This document shows positions 1 to 6,721 of a stretch of 10,063 nucleotides of DNA, piece after piece; position 1 is the first letter of the stretch; each line of letters starts with the position of its first letter. The position numbers were made by a program, and so were the translations under genes. Under the pieces are notes generated by a model. The model searched no databases, was not told the DNA's origin, and worked only from the letters and a program-made list of their open reading frames with translations. Source of the DNA: a bacterium (lineage in GTDB: Bacteria > UBP13 > UBA5359); assembly GCA_028699365.1 (NCBI GenBank), contig JAQVUQ010000067.1:1-10063 (forward strand), read 5' to 3'.

Positions 1-2
1 AG

Positions 3-926
3 ATATATAATGATATTACCGGGGTCGTAGGAAACACACCCCTGGTAAGATTGAACCGAATGAGCAAGGGGTTGAAGGCGGGGGTTCTGGTAAAGGTGGA
101 AGCCTTTAATCCCCAGTCCAGCGTCAAAGACAGGATCGGCGTGGCCATGATAGACGACGCCGAAAGCAAAGGCCTGCTGAAGGAGGGGGCCACCATCATC
201 GAACCCACCAGCGGCAATACCGGCATAGCCCTGGCCTTTGTGGCCGCCGCCAGAGGTTACAACCTCATTTTGACCATGCCCGAAACCATGAGCCTGGAGC
301 GACGCCAGTTGCTCCGGATATTCGGAGCCCGTCTGGTATTGACGCCCGGACCCGAGGGTATGCCCGGAGCCGTCAGAAAGGCGGAGGAACTGCAGCGGAG
401 CATTTCCGGCTCGGTCATACTCCAGCAGTTCAACAATCCGGCCAATCCGGAGATACACCGGAGAACCACAGCCGAGGAGATCTGGCGCGATACCGACGGC
501 GAGGTGGATATTGTGGTAGCCGGCGTCGGCACCGGCGGCACGTTGACAGGCGTAGCCGAAGTACTCAAATCACGCCGGGAAGGCTTCAAAGCCATAGCCG
601 TCGAGCCTGAAACCTCCCCGGTATTATCCGGCGGTCAGGCCGGTCCGCACAAGATACAGGGTATCGGAGCCGGTTTCGTGCCCGGGGTATTGAACAGAGA
701 GGTAATAGATGAGATTATAAAGGTCAAGGATGATGATGCCGGCGTTACGGCACGTCGTCTGGCCGGAGAAGAGGGTATTCTGGCAGGCATATCCGGCGGG
801 GCGGCCCTGTGGGCGGCGCTTCAGGTTGCCGGCCGGGAAGAGAGTAACGGCAAGCGGATAGTAGTCATACTGCCGGATACCGGTGAAAGATATCTTTCTA
901 CCTGGCTGTTCAAAGAAGCAGTGTAA
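3..926 (+). CDS. cysK: Cysteine synthase A (O-acetylserine sulfhydrylase), 5' end just outside window
   Basis: PLP enzyme that makes L-cysteine from O-acetylserine and sulfide, or from a sulfur-carrier thiocarboxylate in some relatives; cytosolic. The frame is open from base 3 and begins [18 protein letters not shown], the usual N-terminus of the family. The bases before it (..ag) fit a Lys codon, so probably only a Met-Lys lies outside the window; an internal TTG at 51 is not the start. Seen motifs, counted from base 3: PLP lysine K42 in SSVKDR, substrate loop TSGNTG, phosphate-binding GTGGTLTG, and C-terminal [10 protein letters not shown]. The 307 visible residues match full family length (about 305-320). 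The thiF-like gene follows after 15 bases, so it heads a sulfur operon or is part of a longer one. CysK, CysM and related beta-synthases are hard to separate by eye; CysK is the best fit. Confidence 0.92.
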   Translation: MYNDITGVVGNTPLVRLNRMSKGLKAGVLVKVEAFNPQSSVKDRIGVAMIDDAESKGLLKEGATIIEPTSGNTGIALAFVAAARGYNLILTMPETMSLERRQLLRIFGARLVLTPGPEGMPGAVRKAEELQRSISGSVILQQFNNPANPEIHRRTTAEEIWRDTDGEVDIVVAGVGTGGTLTGVAEVLKSRREGFKAIAVEPETSPVLSGGQAGPHKIQGIGAGFVPGVLNREVIDEIIKVKDDDAGVTARRLAGEEGILAGISGGAALWAALQVAGREESNGKRIVVILPDTGERYLSTWLFKEAV

Positions 927-941
927 TAAGGATAGTTGCTG

Positions 942-1997
942 ATGGATGAATATTGTAAGGATAGATACTCGCGGCAGATGCTGTTCCAGGGGCTGGGCGA
1001 AGACGGCCAGGAGCGCCTGGCGGCCTCCCGGGCCGTGATCATAGGTTGCGGGGCGCTGGGAACCGCCATCGCCAACGGCCTGGCCCGTGCCGGTATAGGC
1101 AGGCTGGTGCTCGTCGATCGGGACGTGGTGGAGCTGAGCAACCTGCCGCGACAGATGCTCTTTGAAGAGGGCGATATAGGCCTGCCCAAGGCGGCGGCGG
1201 CGGAGATGCATCTTAAAAAAATAAACTCCGCTGCTGAGATTACCGGTCTGGTGGCGGACTTCAATCCGGATACGGCAGAAAGTATGGTTGCCGGAGCGGA
1301 TATAGTCCTGGACGGCACGGATAACTTTGCGGTCCGTTTTCTGATGAACGATGTCTGCTTGAAGCAGGGCATCCCCTGGGTTTATGGTGCCGTGCTGGGA
1401 GCAAGGGGCTATTCACTGACCATAATACCGGACCGACCGCCCTGCCTGCGCTGTCTTATGCCGGAGGCGCCGGAGCCGGGCACCTTTCCCTCATGTCACC
1501 AGGCCGGGGTGATCAATCCCGTGCCGAGCCTGATAGGTTCGGTTGAGGTAGCTGAGGCTTTGAAGGTTCTGAGCGGGGCGGCAACTGATCGGAGACTGCT
1601 GGAAGTCGATCTATGGCAGAGAAATTACCGTCTGGTGGATGTCACGGGTGCAGCCAGATCCGATTGCCCGGCCTGCGACGGCCGGTACGATTATCTGAAT
1701 GCCGAAGCCGGGAACCATTCACCGCTCTATGTGGGAGAGGCTTCCGTACAACTTTATGATGCAGCCGAGGCCGGCGGATTTGATCTCGGTGAGATAGCCG
1801 GGCGACTGGCAGGCAAGGGCGAGGTGCGTAACAACGGTTACGTCCTCAGCTTTATACAGGAAAGCGGAAGCTTTTATTTTTTTACGGACGGAAGGGTCAT
1901 TGTCAGAGGAACGGACGATCCCGGCCATGCCAGACAACTGCTGGCGGAGTATACCGGCGACAGCCGCAGCTATGATCCGACCATCACGAGGGGATGA
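942..1997 (+). CDS. ThiF/MoeB/HesA-family E1-like adenylyltransferase
   Basis: Family role: adenylates the C-terminal glycine of a small ubiquitin-like sulfur carrier (ThiS/MoaD type) so that it can become a thiocarboxylate. Seen in the 351 residues: N-terminal RYSRQ, nucleotide loop GCGALG (35-40), DRD (59-61), NLPRQ (67-71), K83, DGTDN (124-128), a zinc-type pair CLRC (168-171) and CPAC (242-245), and C185 in the SCHQAGV stretch, where ThiF relatives carry their conserved cysteine. About 100 residues beyond the second CxxC (about 262-340) form an extra domain with a DGR-IV-GT-DP pattern. ATG 942 is preferred over TTG 936 because AAGGA (928-932) is nine bases upstream of the ATG. Its TGA overlaps ATG 1994 ahead of larE. 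No carrier-protein gene is in the window. The context with cysK suggests thiocarboxylate-dependent cysteine synthesis, but thiamin or molybdopterin use cannot be excluded. Confidence 0.88.
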   Translation: MDEYCKDRYSRQMLFQGLGEDGQERLAASRAVIIGCGALGTAIANGLARAGIGRLVLVDRDVVELSNLPRQMLFEEGDIGLPKAAAAEMHLKKINSAAEITGLVADFNPDTAESMVAGADIVLDGTDNFAVRFLMNDVCLKQGIPWVYGAVLGARGYSLTIIPDRPPCLRCLMPEAPEPGTFPSCHQAGVINPVPSLIGSVEVAEALKVLSGAATDRRLLEVDLWQRNYRLVDVTGAARSDCPACDGRYDYLNAEAGNHSPLYVGEASVQLYDAAEAGGFDLGEIAGRLAGKGEVRNNGYVLSFIQESGSFYFFTDGRVIVRGTDDPGHARQLLAEYTGDSRSYDPTITRG

Positions 1998-2005
1998 TAT
2001 TTATC

Positions 2006-2833
2006 ATGCAGGATATGGATAAAGAATTAACGGTCAAATATGAGAAATTGACCGATATATTGCGCGGACTGGACGGCGTTGTCGTAGCCTTTTCCGGAGG
2101 GGTGGACAGCACTCTGCTGGCCAGAGCGGCTTTCGACGTGCTGGGAGACAGGGCGCTGGCGGTAACGGCCGCCTCTTCTACCTACACGGCCGAAGAGAAC
2201 GAAGCTGCCGTCAAGGCAGCCGGGCATATCGGAATCAGGCACAGGCTTATAGAAACAAGCGAGCTGGATGACGAGCGCTTTGTCTCCAATCCGCCGGAAC
2301 GCTGTTATTATTGTAAGCGGGAACTCTTCGTCTCCCTGCGGCATATCGCCGATGAGGAAGGGCTGGCCTGGGTTATAGATGGCAGCAATACCGATGATCT
2401 GAGAGATTTCCGTCCCGGCAACAGGGCGGTAACGGAAACGGACGCCCGCAGTCCCATGGTGGAGGCCGGCCTGAGCAAAGAGGATATCCGCCGCATCTCC
2501 CGTGCCCTGGGATTGCCTACCTGGAACAAGCCCTCCATGGCCTGCCTGGCCTCACGCATACCTTACGGTACTAAATTGACCGTTGAAAACCTGCACCGGG
2601 TGGCACAGGCGGAAAAGCTGCTGCGTGATCTGGGATTCGGACAGGTAAGAGTCCGGGACTACGGCGATCTGGCCCGGATAGAGGTCGAGGTGGGGAAGCT
2701 GCCGGAGGCGCTGCAGCTTTCTGAAGAGATACTGCCCGGCCTGACGGCCCTGGGCTATAAATACGTTACTCTGGATCTGGCCGGTTTCCGTAGCGGCAGC
2801 ATGAACCTGGCGCTGGCGGAGCGAACTTCTTAA
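2006..2833 (+). CDS. larE: LarE-type ATP-dependent sulfur transferase
   Basis: PP-loop ATP pyrophosphatase family. LarE adds sulfur to the adenylated pyridinium dicarboxylate precursor of the nickel-pincer cofactor of lactate racemase; cytosolic. Seen: PP-loop SGGVDST (30-36), SSTY, PERCYYCK with C100 and C103, DGSNTDD, and the signature ACLASRIPYGT with C180, the position of the sulfur-donating cysteine in Lactobacillus plantarum LarE. Length 275 matches the family. The C100/C103/C180 trio fits the subgroup reported to hold a [4Fe-4S] cluster instead of sacrificing one cysteine. An in-frame ATG at 1994 abuts GAGGGG (1988-1993), leaving no spacing, so ATG 2006 (12 bases downstream) is preferred; ATG 2015 is also possible. 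LarB and LarC are not in the window, so a role in nickel-pincer synthesis is not shown here. The neighbours are other sulfur-transfer genes. Confidence 0.9.
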   Translation: MQDMDKELTVKYEKLTDILRGLDGVVVAFSGGVDSTLLARAAFDVLGDRALAVTAASSTYTAEENEAAVKAAGHIGIRHRLIETSELDDERFVSNPPERCYYCKRELFVSLRHIADEEGLAWVIDGSNTDDLRDFRPGNRAVTETDARSPMVEAGLSKEDIRRISRALGLPTWNKPSMACLASRIPYGTKLTVENLHRVAQAEKLLRDLGFGQVRVRDYGDLARIEVEVGKLPEALQLSEEILPGLTALGYKYVTLDLAGFRSGSMNLALAERTS

Positions 2834-2854
2834 CGACAGTAGAGGAGGATCCTT

Positions 2855-3928
2855 GTGACATCCGGAGAACAGCGCATAAAGTCGCTGGAAACGATTCTTC
2901 TCAGCGATAAGAAGGTGCGGGATTTCCGGCGGCTCTTTTATGAGCTTACCGGCATGGTTACGGCTTTCTACTTTGAGGGCTGGGATAAAGGCGGAATCGA
3001 TTATTTCCCTCCCAGGGCAAAGTGTGATTTCTGCAGAATAATTCAATCCTCTCCCTGCGGCAGGGAGATGTGTATAGAATCCGACCGGCAGAGTTATGAA
3101 CTGGTCAAAAGGGAAAAAAAGCCTACTTTCTGGCGGTGCTTTGCCGGCAACTCGGCTATAGGGATCCCCATAATCGCCGGAGAGAGATTTATCGGCGTGG
3201 TCTTCTGTGGCGATGTCCATCGCTGTCCGCCTACCGGCACCGGCTTTGCCAGGCTGAAAAAACATCTGCAGAGGCAGGGTCTGCAAGTGGATATGGCTTC
3301 CCTTGAGCAGGCGTATATGAGTATCCCGGTTGTAAACCGGCGGGAGTCCAGGCTGGCCGTGGAACTGCTGTCCCTGATAGTCAATTATATCGTCGAGCGG
3401 GAGGAAACATACCGGCTGCAGGAGACCATATATCAGCGCCAGAAGGAGATATCCGATTACGCCCTGACCAGGCTCAGCCTGGAGAAGGATTTGCGTCGCA
3501 AGGCAAAGGAAGTGGATCTGCTGCGAAAGCAACTGCAGGCCGGGATCGGCGCTGAAGTCAGTGCCGGGCTGGCGACGGAGGATCTCAGTATCAGGCGGCG
3601 GATAGTGGACAGTGCCGTCGAATATATCGATCGTTACTACATGGAGAAGATCACACTGGCAGACATAGCCGGTCACCTGGGCGTCAGTTCCAACTATCTC
3701 TGTACCATCTTTCGTTGCGAGCAGGGATGCGGCTTTCCGGATTACCTTTGCCGCAGGCGGATAAAGGCTGCCTGTGAACTCTTGAAGGATATAAGGGTAA
3801 ACGTCTCTGAAGTAGCTCTCAGAACCGGCTTTCAGGATGTCAGCTATTTCAGCTCCCGCTTCAAAAGCATTGTCGGTCTGCCACCGTCCGAATACAGAAG
3901 AAGATTGATTGAGGCGGCAAAATCTTAA
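2855..3928 (+). CDS. PocR-domain AraC-family transcriptional regulator
   Basis: Predicted ligand-responsive DNA-binding regulator of 357 residues. Residues about 20-160 match the PocR sensory domain: FRRLFYELTGMVTAFY, a cysteine-rich stretch with C57, C60, C68 and C73, FWRC (C95), and IPIIAGERFIGVVFCGDV (C118). A likely coiled coil covers about 181-230 and an AraC-type double helix-turn-helix about 250-352, with ITLADIAGHLGVSSNYLCTIF and the typical VALRTGFQDVSYFSSRFK. PocR domains are known from the propanediol (pdu/cob) activator and are thought to bind small diols or hydrocarbon-like ligands; the ligand here is unknown. GTG start with a near-perfect AGAGGAGGAT (2841-2850). It lies 21 bases after larE but is followed by a regulatory-looking gap and the transketolase operon, which is its most likely target. 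Confidence 0.87.
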   Translation: MTSGEQRIKSLETILLSDKKVRDFRRLFYELTGMVTAFYFEGWDKGGIDYFPPRAKCDFCRIIQSSPCGREMCIESDRQSYELVKREKKPTFWRCFAGNSAIGIPIIAGERFIGVVFCGDVHRCPPTGTGFARLKKHLQRQGLQVDMASLEQAYMSIPVVNRRESRLAVELLSLIVNYIVEREETYRLQETIYQRQKEISDYALTRLSLEKDLRRKAKEVDLLRKQLQAGIGAEVSAGLATEDLSIRRRIVDSAVEYIDRYYMEKITLADIAGHLGVSSNYLCTIFRCEQGCGFPDYLCRRRIKAACELLKDIRVNVSEVALRTGFQDVSYFSSRFKSIVGLPPSEYRRRLIEAAKS

Positions 3929-3954
3929 TATTTTTAAACTAATAGTAATATTTT
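3926..3954 (+). promoter_or_regulatory. Possible AraC-type operator: 9-base direct repeat, 20-base period
   Basis: TAATATTTT occurs at 3926-3934 and again exactly at 3946-3954, so the copies sit about two helical turns apart on one face. The first copy begins at the pocR stop codon. AraC-family proteins commonly bind tandem half-sites about 21 bases apart, and the gene just upstream encodes one. TAATAG (3940-3945) and CTATTA (3958-3963) also form a short inverted repeat. AT-rich sequence makes chance repeats more likely, so this is a candidate only. Confidence 0.35.
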
Positions 3955-3958
3955 CCCC

Positions 3959-3987
3959 TATTAAGCGCATAAACGCGGATGTATCAT
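3959..3987 (+). promoter_or_regulatory. Possible activator-dependent promoter of the transketolase operon
   Basis: TATCAT (3982-3987) matches five of six bases of a -10 box. The -35 position at the usual distance (about 3959-3964, TATTAA) is poor, as is typical of promoters that need an activator. A start near 3994 would place the second TAATATTTT copy at about -48 to -40, next to the -35 region, where class II AraC activators bind. The leader would then include the hairpin at 4006-4040. Confidence 0.3.
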
Positions 3988-4005
3988 GGTTGTAAAAGCA
4001 ATGTT

Positions 4006-4040
4006 GTCCGGAAAGGCAGCCGGTTGCCGCTGCTCCGGAC
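4006..4040 (+). promoter_or_regulatory. Leader hairpin just upstream of the transketolase ribosome binding site
   Basis: GTCCGGA (4006-4012) pairs with TCCGGAC (4034-4040), and GCAGC (4016-4020) pairs with GCTGC (4029-4033). This gives twelve GC-rich pairs, a three-base bulge (4013-4015) on one side and an eight-base loop (4021-4028). No T-run follows, so it is not an intrinsic terminator. The Shine-Dalgarno GGAGG begins nine bases after the stem. It could shield the mRNA 5' end, modulate translation or bind a protein. It resembles no riboswitch class that I recognise. Confidence 0.5.
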
Positions 4041-4061
4041 GGCAGAGTGGAGGTTTTAACC

Positions 4062-4886
4062 ATGACGGAGACATCCATCGTTTCCTATGCCGAAATGGCT
4101 GTAAAGATCAGAGCGCACTGTTTGCGGATGACCCATAGAGGCAGGAGCGGACACGTGGGCAGCATGCTTTCCATGGCCGACATTCTGGCTGTGCTCTATA
4201 CAGGGATATTGAGTGTTGATCCTTTTAATCCCGGTTGGGAAGACAGGGACAGATTCATTCTGAGCAAGGGACACGGCGGTGCTGCCGTTTATGCCGCTCT
4301 GGCGGAGAGAGGCTTCTTCCCCCGGGAGTGGCTCGATACTTATTATCTGGATAACGGCAAGCTCTCCGGACATATCAGCCATCATGTGCCGGGGGTGGAG
4401 TTTTCCACAGGATCACTGGGGCACGGGCTGCCGGTAGCCGTGGGTATGGCCATAGCGGCACGTCACGCCGGGGCCGGGCACAGGGTGATATGTCTCGTGA
4501 GCGACGGCGACTGCAACGAAGGCTCCACCTGGGAGGCCGTGATGATGGCCGCACAGCACGGCCTGGACAATCTGACGGTTATAGTGGATTACAACAGGGT
4601 GCAGGCGCTGGGCAAGATGGAGGATGTCATTGAGATGGAGCCATTTGCCGGTAAGCTAAAGGATTTCGGCTGGGCCGTCAGAGAGATCAACGGGCACGAT
4701 TATGCGGAGATAGAGAGCAACCTGCTGGAACTGCCGTTTGAACAGGGACGGCCATCCTGGGTTCTGGCCAGAACAGTCAAGGGTAAAGGGGTAAGCTGGA
4801 TGGAGGGAACCGTGGCCTGTCATTACGGTGCCGTAAGCGATGAGCAACTGATACAGGCTCTTAAGGAATTGGGGGTTGAAGCATGA
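4062..4886 (+). CDS. Transketolase, N-terminal (TPP pyrophosphate-binding) subunit
   Basis: First half of a split thiamin-diphosphate transketolase, which moves two-carbon ketol units between sugars; cytosolic. Seen in 274 residues: SGHVGSMLSMADIL (29-42), SKGHGG (68-73), TGSLGHGLPVAVGMA (116-130), the TPP/metal motif SDGDCNEGSTWEA starting at 147, and the motif-ending N178. GDC in place of GDG is a variant common in the split family and is not read as a defect. ATG 4062 is chosen over GTG 4047 because GTGGAGG (4047-4053) is a well-spaced ribosome binding site for it. The stop overlaps the next start (ATGA), implying coupled 1:1 synthesis with the C-terminal subunit. Split pairs occur both in central metabolism and in dedicated catabolic operons, such as apulose-phosphate or sulfofructose transketolases. 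The donor sugar cannot be told from sequence. Confidence 0.9.
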   Translation: MTETSIVSYAEMAVKIRAHCLRMTHRGRSGHVGSMLSMADILAVLYTGILSVDPFNPGWEDRDRFILSKGHGGAAVYAALAERGFFPREWLDTYYLDNGKLSGHISHHVPGVEFSTGSLGHGLPVAVGMAIAARHAGAGHRVICLVSDGDCNEGSTWEAVMMAAQHGLDNLTVIVDYNRVQALGKMEDVIEMEPFAGKLKDFGWAVREINGHDYAEIESNLLELPFEQGRPSWVLARTVKGKGVSWMEGTVACHYGAVSDEQLIQALKELGVEA

Positions 4887-5809
4887 GAACGGCATTTAAC
4901 GAAGAGATTTTAAAAATAGCTGAAAAGGACAGCAGGGTATTCATGGTTCTGTCCGACATAGGCTATGGTGAGATCGAGCCCTTTGCAGCCAGGTTTCCCG
5001 AGAGATACTTCAACTGCGGCGTAGCCGAGCAGAACATGACGGGTGTGGCCTGTGGGCTGGCCCTGGAGGGCAATATGGCCGTAACCTATTCCATTGCCAA
5101 TTTTCCTACCTTGAGGTGTCTGGAGCAGATTCGCAACGATGTCTGCTATCATAAAGCCAACGTCAAAATTGTTATTATCGGCGGAGGGATGGCCTACGGC
5201 CCGTTGGGAGTATCCCACCACTCGACGGAGGATATAGCCATTATGCGGGCTCTGCCGGAGATGATAGTGCTGGCCCCGGCCGACAGAATAGAGGCCCGGG
5301 CGGCGGTGCATGCCATGATGGAGCATGAAGGTCCCGTATACTACCGCTGCGGCTATAAAAAAGAGCCCGATATCCATAAATGCTCTATAGATTTCAGGAT
5401 AGGCAGATCCATAGAGGTAAGAAGCGGCACCGATATAACCTTGATAGGTACGGGAACGGTTACATACAGAGTGTGTCAGGCTGCGGATCTGCTTGCGTCA
5501 AGAGGCATAAGTGCCCGTGTTATCAGTATGCACACAGTCAAACCTCTGGACAGAGAGGCCGTGCTGCAGGCAGCCGAAGAAACCGGTGCTCTGGTGACGG
5601 TGGAAGAGCATAATATCTGCGGCGGTCTGGGAAGCGCCGCAGCGCAGGTTCTGGCTGAGGCGGGCGCCGGCGTACCCCTGCGGATGGTTGCCTTGCCGGA
5701 TACTTACATACACGAAGTGGGCACTCATGACTGGCTGCTGGATCGTTACGGTTTTTCACCGCGAAGCATAGCTGATACAGCCGGTAAGCTTATCGGTGCC
5801 GGCGTATAA
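4883..5809 (+). CDS. Transketolase, C-terminal (pyrimidine-binding) subunit
   Basis: Second half of the split transketolase, 308 residues. It contains the pyrimidine-binding domain with the catalytic glutamate E49 in GVAEQNM, then YSIANFPTLRCLEQIRNDV, a GVSHHSTEDIA loop that lines the active site, YYRCGYKK, and a C-terminal transketolase domain with TGTVTYRV and VEEHNICGGLGSAAAQ. The fold is shared with the DXP synthase and pyruvate dehydrogenase E1-beta families, but the pairing with an upstream TPP subunit and the overall motif set favour transketolase. ATG overlaps the preceding TGA, so it needs no separate strong ribosome binding site. The SDR gene follows 27 bases later. Together they suggest a pathway in which a ketose or ketose phosphate is made by oxidation and then cleaved. 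Confidence 0.9.
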   Translation: MRTAFNEEILKIAEKDSRVFMVLSDIGYGEIEPFAARFPERYFNCGVAEQNMTGVACGLALEGNMAVTYSIANFPTLRCLEQIRNDVCYHKANVKIVIIGGGMAYGPLGVSHHSTEDIAIMRALPEMIVLAPADRIEARAAVHAMMEHEGPVYYRCGYKKEPDIHKCSIDFRIGRSIEVRSGTDITLIGTGTVTYRVCQAADLLASRGISARVISMHTVKPLDREAVLQAAEETGALVTVEEHNICGGLGSAAAQVLAEAGAGVPLRMVALPDTYIHEVGTHDWLLDRYGFSPRSIADTAGKLIGAGV

Positions 5810-5836
5810 TGTTTTTGGGGAAAGAGGCGATCGGTA

Positions 5837-6604
5837 ATGGGCAGGCTTGAAGGAAAGACGGCCGCCATAACGGGAGCAGGCGGAGGCATAGGCAAAGCCG
5901 CGGCAGAGCTGTTTGCGGCGGAGGGCGCGGTTGTGGTTGTTCTGGAAACGGATGAAAAGCCCGGGCGCAGTGTAGCCGACAGCATAAACGATTCAGGCGG
6001 CAGAGCGCTGTTCATACAAACGGATATTTCCGATGAAAAAAGCGTAATAGCTGCATTCTCCGTTATTGAAGAGAGCTTGGGCAGGCTGGACGTGCTTTAC
6101 AACAATGCCTCCGTGTTTCTGGGCGGCTCAGACGCTTCGGTCACCAAACTCAGTACGACTGTATGGCATAAAATCCTGTCGGTAAATCTTAACGGGCTGT
6201 TTTATTGTTGTAAGTACGGCATACCGCTGCTGATAAACAGCGGCGGAGGAGCGGTCATCAATACATCCTCAAGCGCCGGAGTCATAGGCATACCCAAATG
6301 CGATGCCTATACAGCCACCAAGGGAGCGACCATATCCCTGACAAAATCCATGGCCGTCGAATACGGCCCGCATAATGTCCGGGTGAACTGTATCGCCCCG
6401 GCGGCTATTGCCACTCCCATGGTGTTGGAGAGCAACTTCAAAGACCCGGAATTTGACGAACAACGCTTTCTGGCGACCACTCCGCTAAGAAAATGGGGAC
6501 AGCCTGAAGATATAGCCGGAATAGCCCTCTTCCTGGCATCGGATGAAGCCTCTTATCTCAATGGAGCCGTCATAGTAGCGGATGGAGGTATAACCGTAGT
6601 ATAG
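5837..6604 (+). CDS. Short-chain dehydrogenase/reductase (SDR), classical type
   Basis: NAD(P)-dependent oxidoreductase of 255 residues, probably acting on a sugar, polyol or similar alcohol. Seen: cofactor loop TGAGGGIG (12-19), acidic residue E37 at the end of beta-2 (LETD), which favours NAD over NADP, D63 in TDIS, NNAS (89-92), N117, serine-rich NTSSSAGV (142-149), catalytic Y158 and K162 in YTATK, and C-terminal LNGAVIVADGG. The usual PG after the active site reads APAAIATP, a mild variant. ATG with AAAGAGG (5821-5827) at nine bases. It is last in the apparent transketolase operon, and no clear intrinsic terminator follows. Substrate cannot be assigned; SDR naming from sequence alone is unreliable. 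Confidence 0.9.
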   Translation: MGRLEGKTAAITGAGGGIGKAAAELFAAEGAVVVVLETDEKPGRSVADSINDSGGRALFIQTDISDEKSVIAAFSVIEESLGRLDVLYNNASVFLGGSDASVTKLSTTVWHKILSVNLNGLFYCCKYGIPLLINSGGGAVINTSSSAGVIGIPKCDAYTATKGATISLTKSMAVEYGPHNVRVNCIAPAAIATPMVLESNFKDPEFDEQRFLATTPLRKWGQPEDIAGIALFLASDEASYLNGAVIVADGGITVV

Positions 6605-6674
6605 GCTCCGGCTGCAGAGAACGGCTCTTTCCGTACGCTTGCAAGTTATTTATTCGACATATTATTCGGTTGTG

Positions 6675-6703
6675 TTGACATTACTTTAACGTTATAGTAT
6701 AAA
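6675..6703 (+). promoter_or_regulatory. Near-consensus sigma70/SigA promoter of the lacI-pilin-GH20 operon
   Basis: Perfect -35 TTGACA (6675-6680), a 17-base spacer and -10 TATAAA (6698-6703, five of six). Predicted transcription start is about 6709-6711, only 11-13 bases before the lacI ATG, so the leader would be very short. A LacI-type palindrome fills the spacer, which suggests repression by blocking RNA polymerase. Confidence 0.8.
6682..6699 (+). promoter_or_regulatory. Operator O1, LacI-type palindrome inside the promoter spacer
   Basis: TACTTTAAC/GTTATAGTA is a dyad centred on the CG at 6690-6691 with eight of nine positions paired. A central CG is typical of LacI/PurR/CcpA-family operators. 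A second, exact 9-base inverted repeat with a wider gap (ATTACTTTA 6680-6688, TAAAGTAAT 6700-6708) overlaps it and also covers the -10 box. Position and symmetry suggest autoregulation by the adjacent LacI protein. Confidence 0.65.
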
Positions 6704-6721
6704 GTAATAGGGTGCTTGGTT

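Noticed and set aside
51-53. TTG at 51 as the start of cysK
   Set aside because: The frame continues upstream to the window edge and encodes the conserved family N-terminus, so 51 is internal.
624-1372. Two overlapping minus-strand open frames of 183 and 195 codons
   Set aside because: They lie opposite cysK and the ThiF-like gene, lack family motifs and overlap each other, so they look like shadows.
1994-1996. ATG 1994 as the larE start with a classic ATGA overlap
   Set aside because: The only good ribosome binding site, GAGGGG at 1988-1993, touches this ATG with no spacing. ATG 2006 fits better, although 1994 cannot be fully excluded.
2552-4078. A 508-codon open frame on the minus strand
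   Set aside because: It lies opposite larE, pocR and the transketolase leader, which have clear family motifs. Its translation shows no recognisable domain, and long antisense frames are expected from biased codon use.
4500-4520. GDC instead of GDG in the thiamin-diphosphate motif as a sign of an inactive transketolase
   Set aside because: Split transketolase N-terminal subunits often read SDGxCxEG, and all other active-site motifs are intact.
6605-6674. A terminator after the SDR gene
   Set aside because: Only very short stems such as ACGG/CCGT and CTTGCAAG are present, with no stem plus T-run. The segment otherwise shows nothing I can name.
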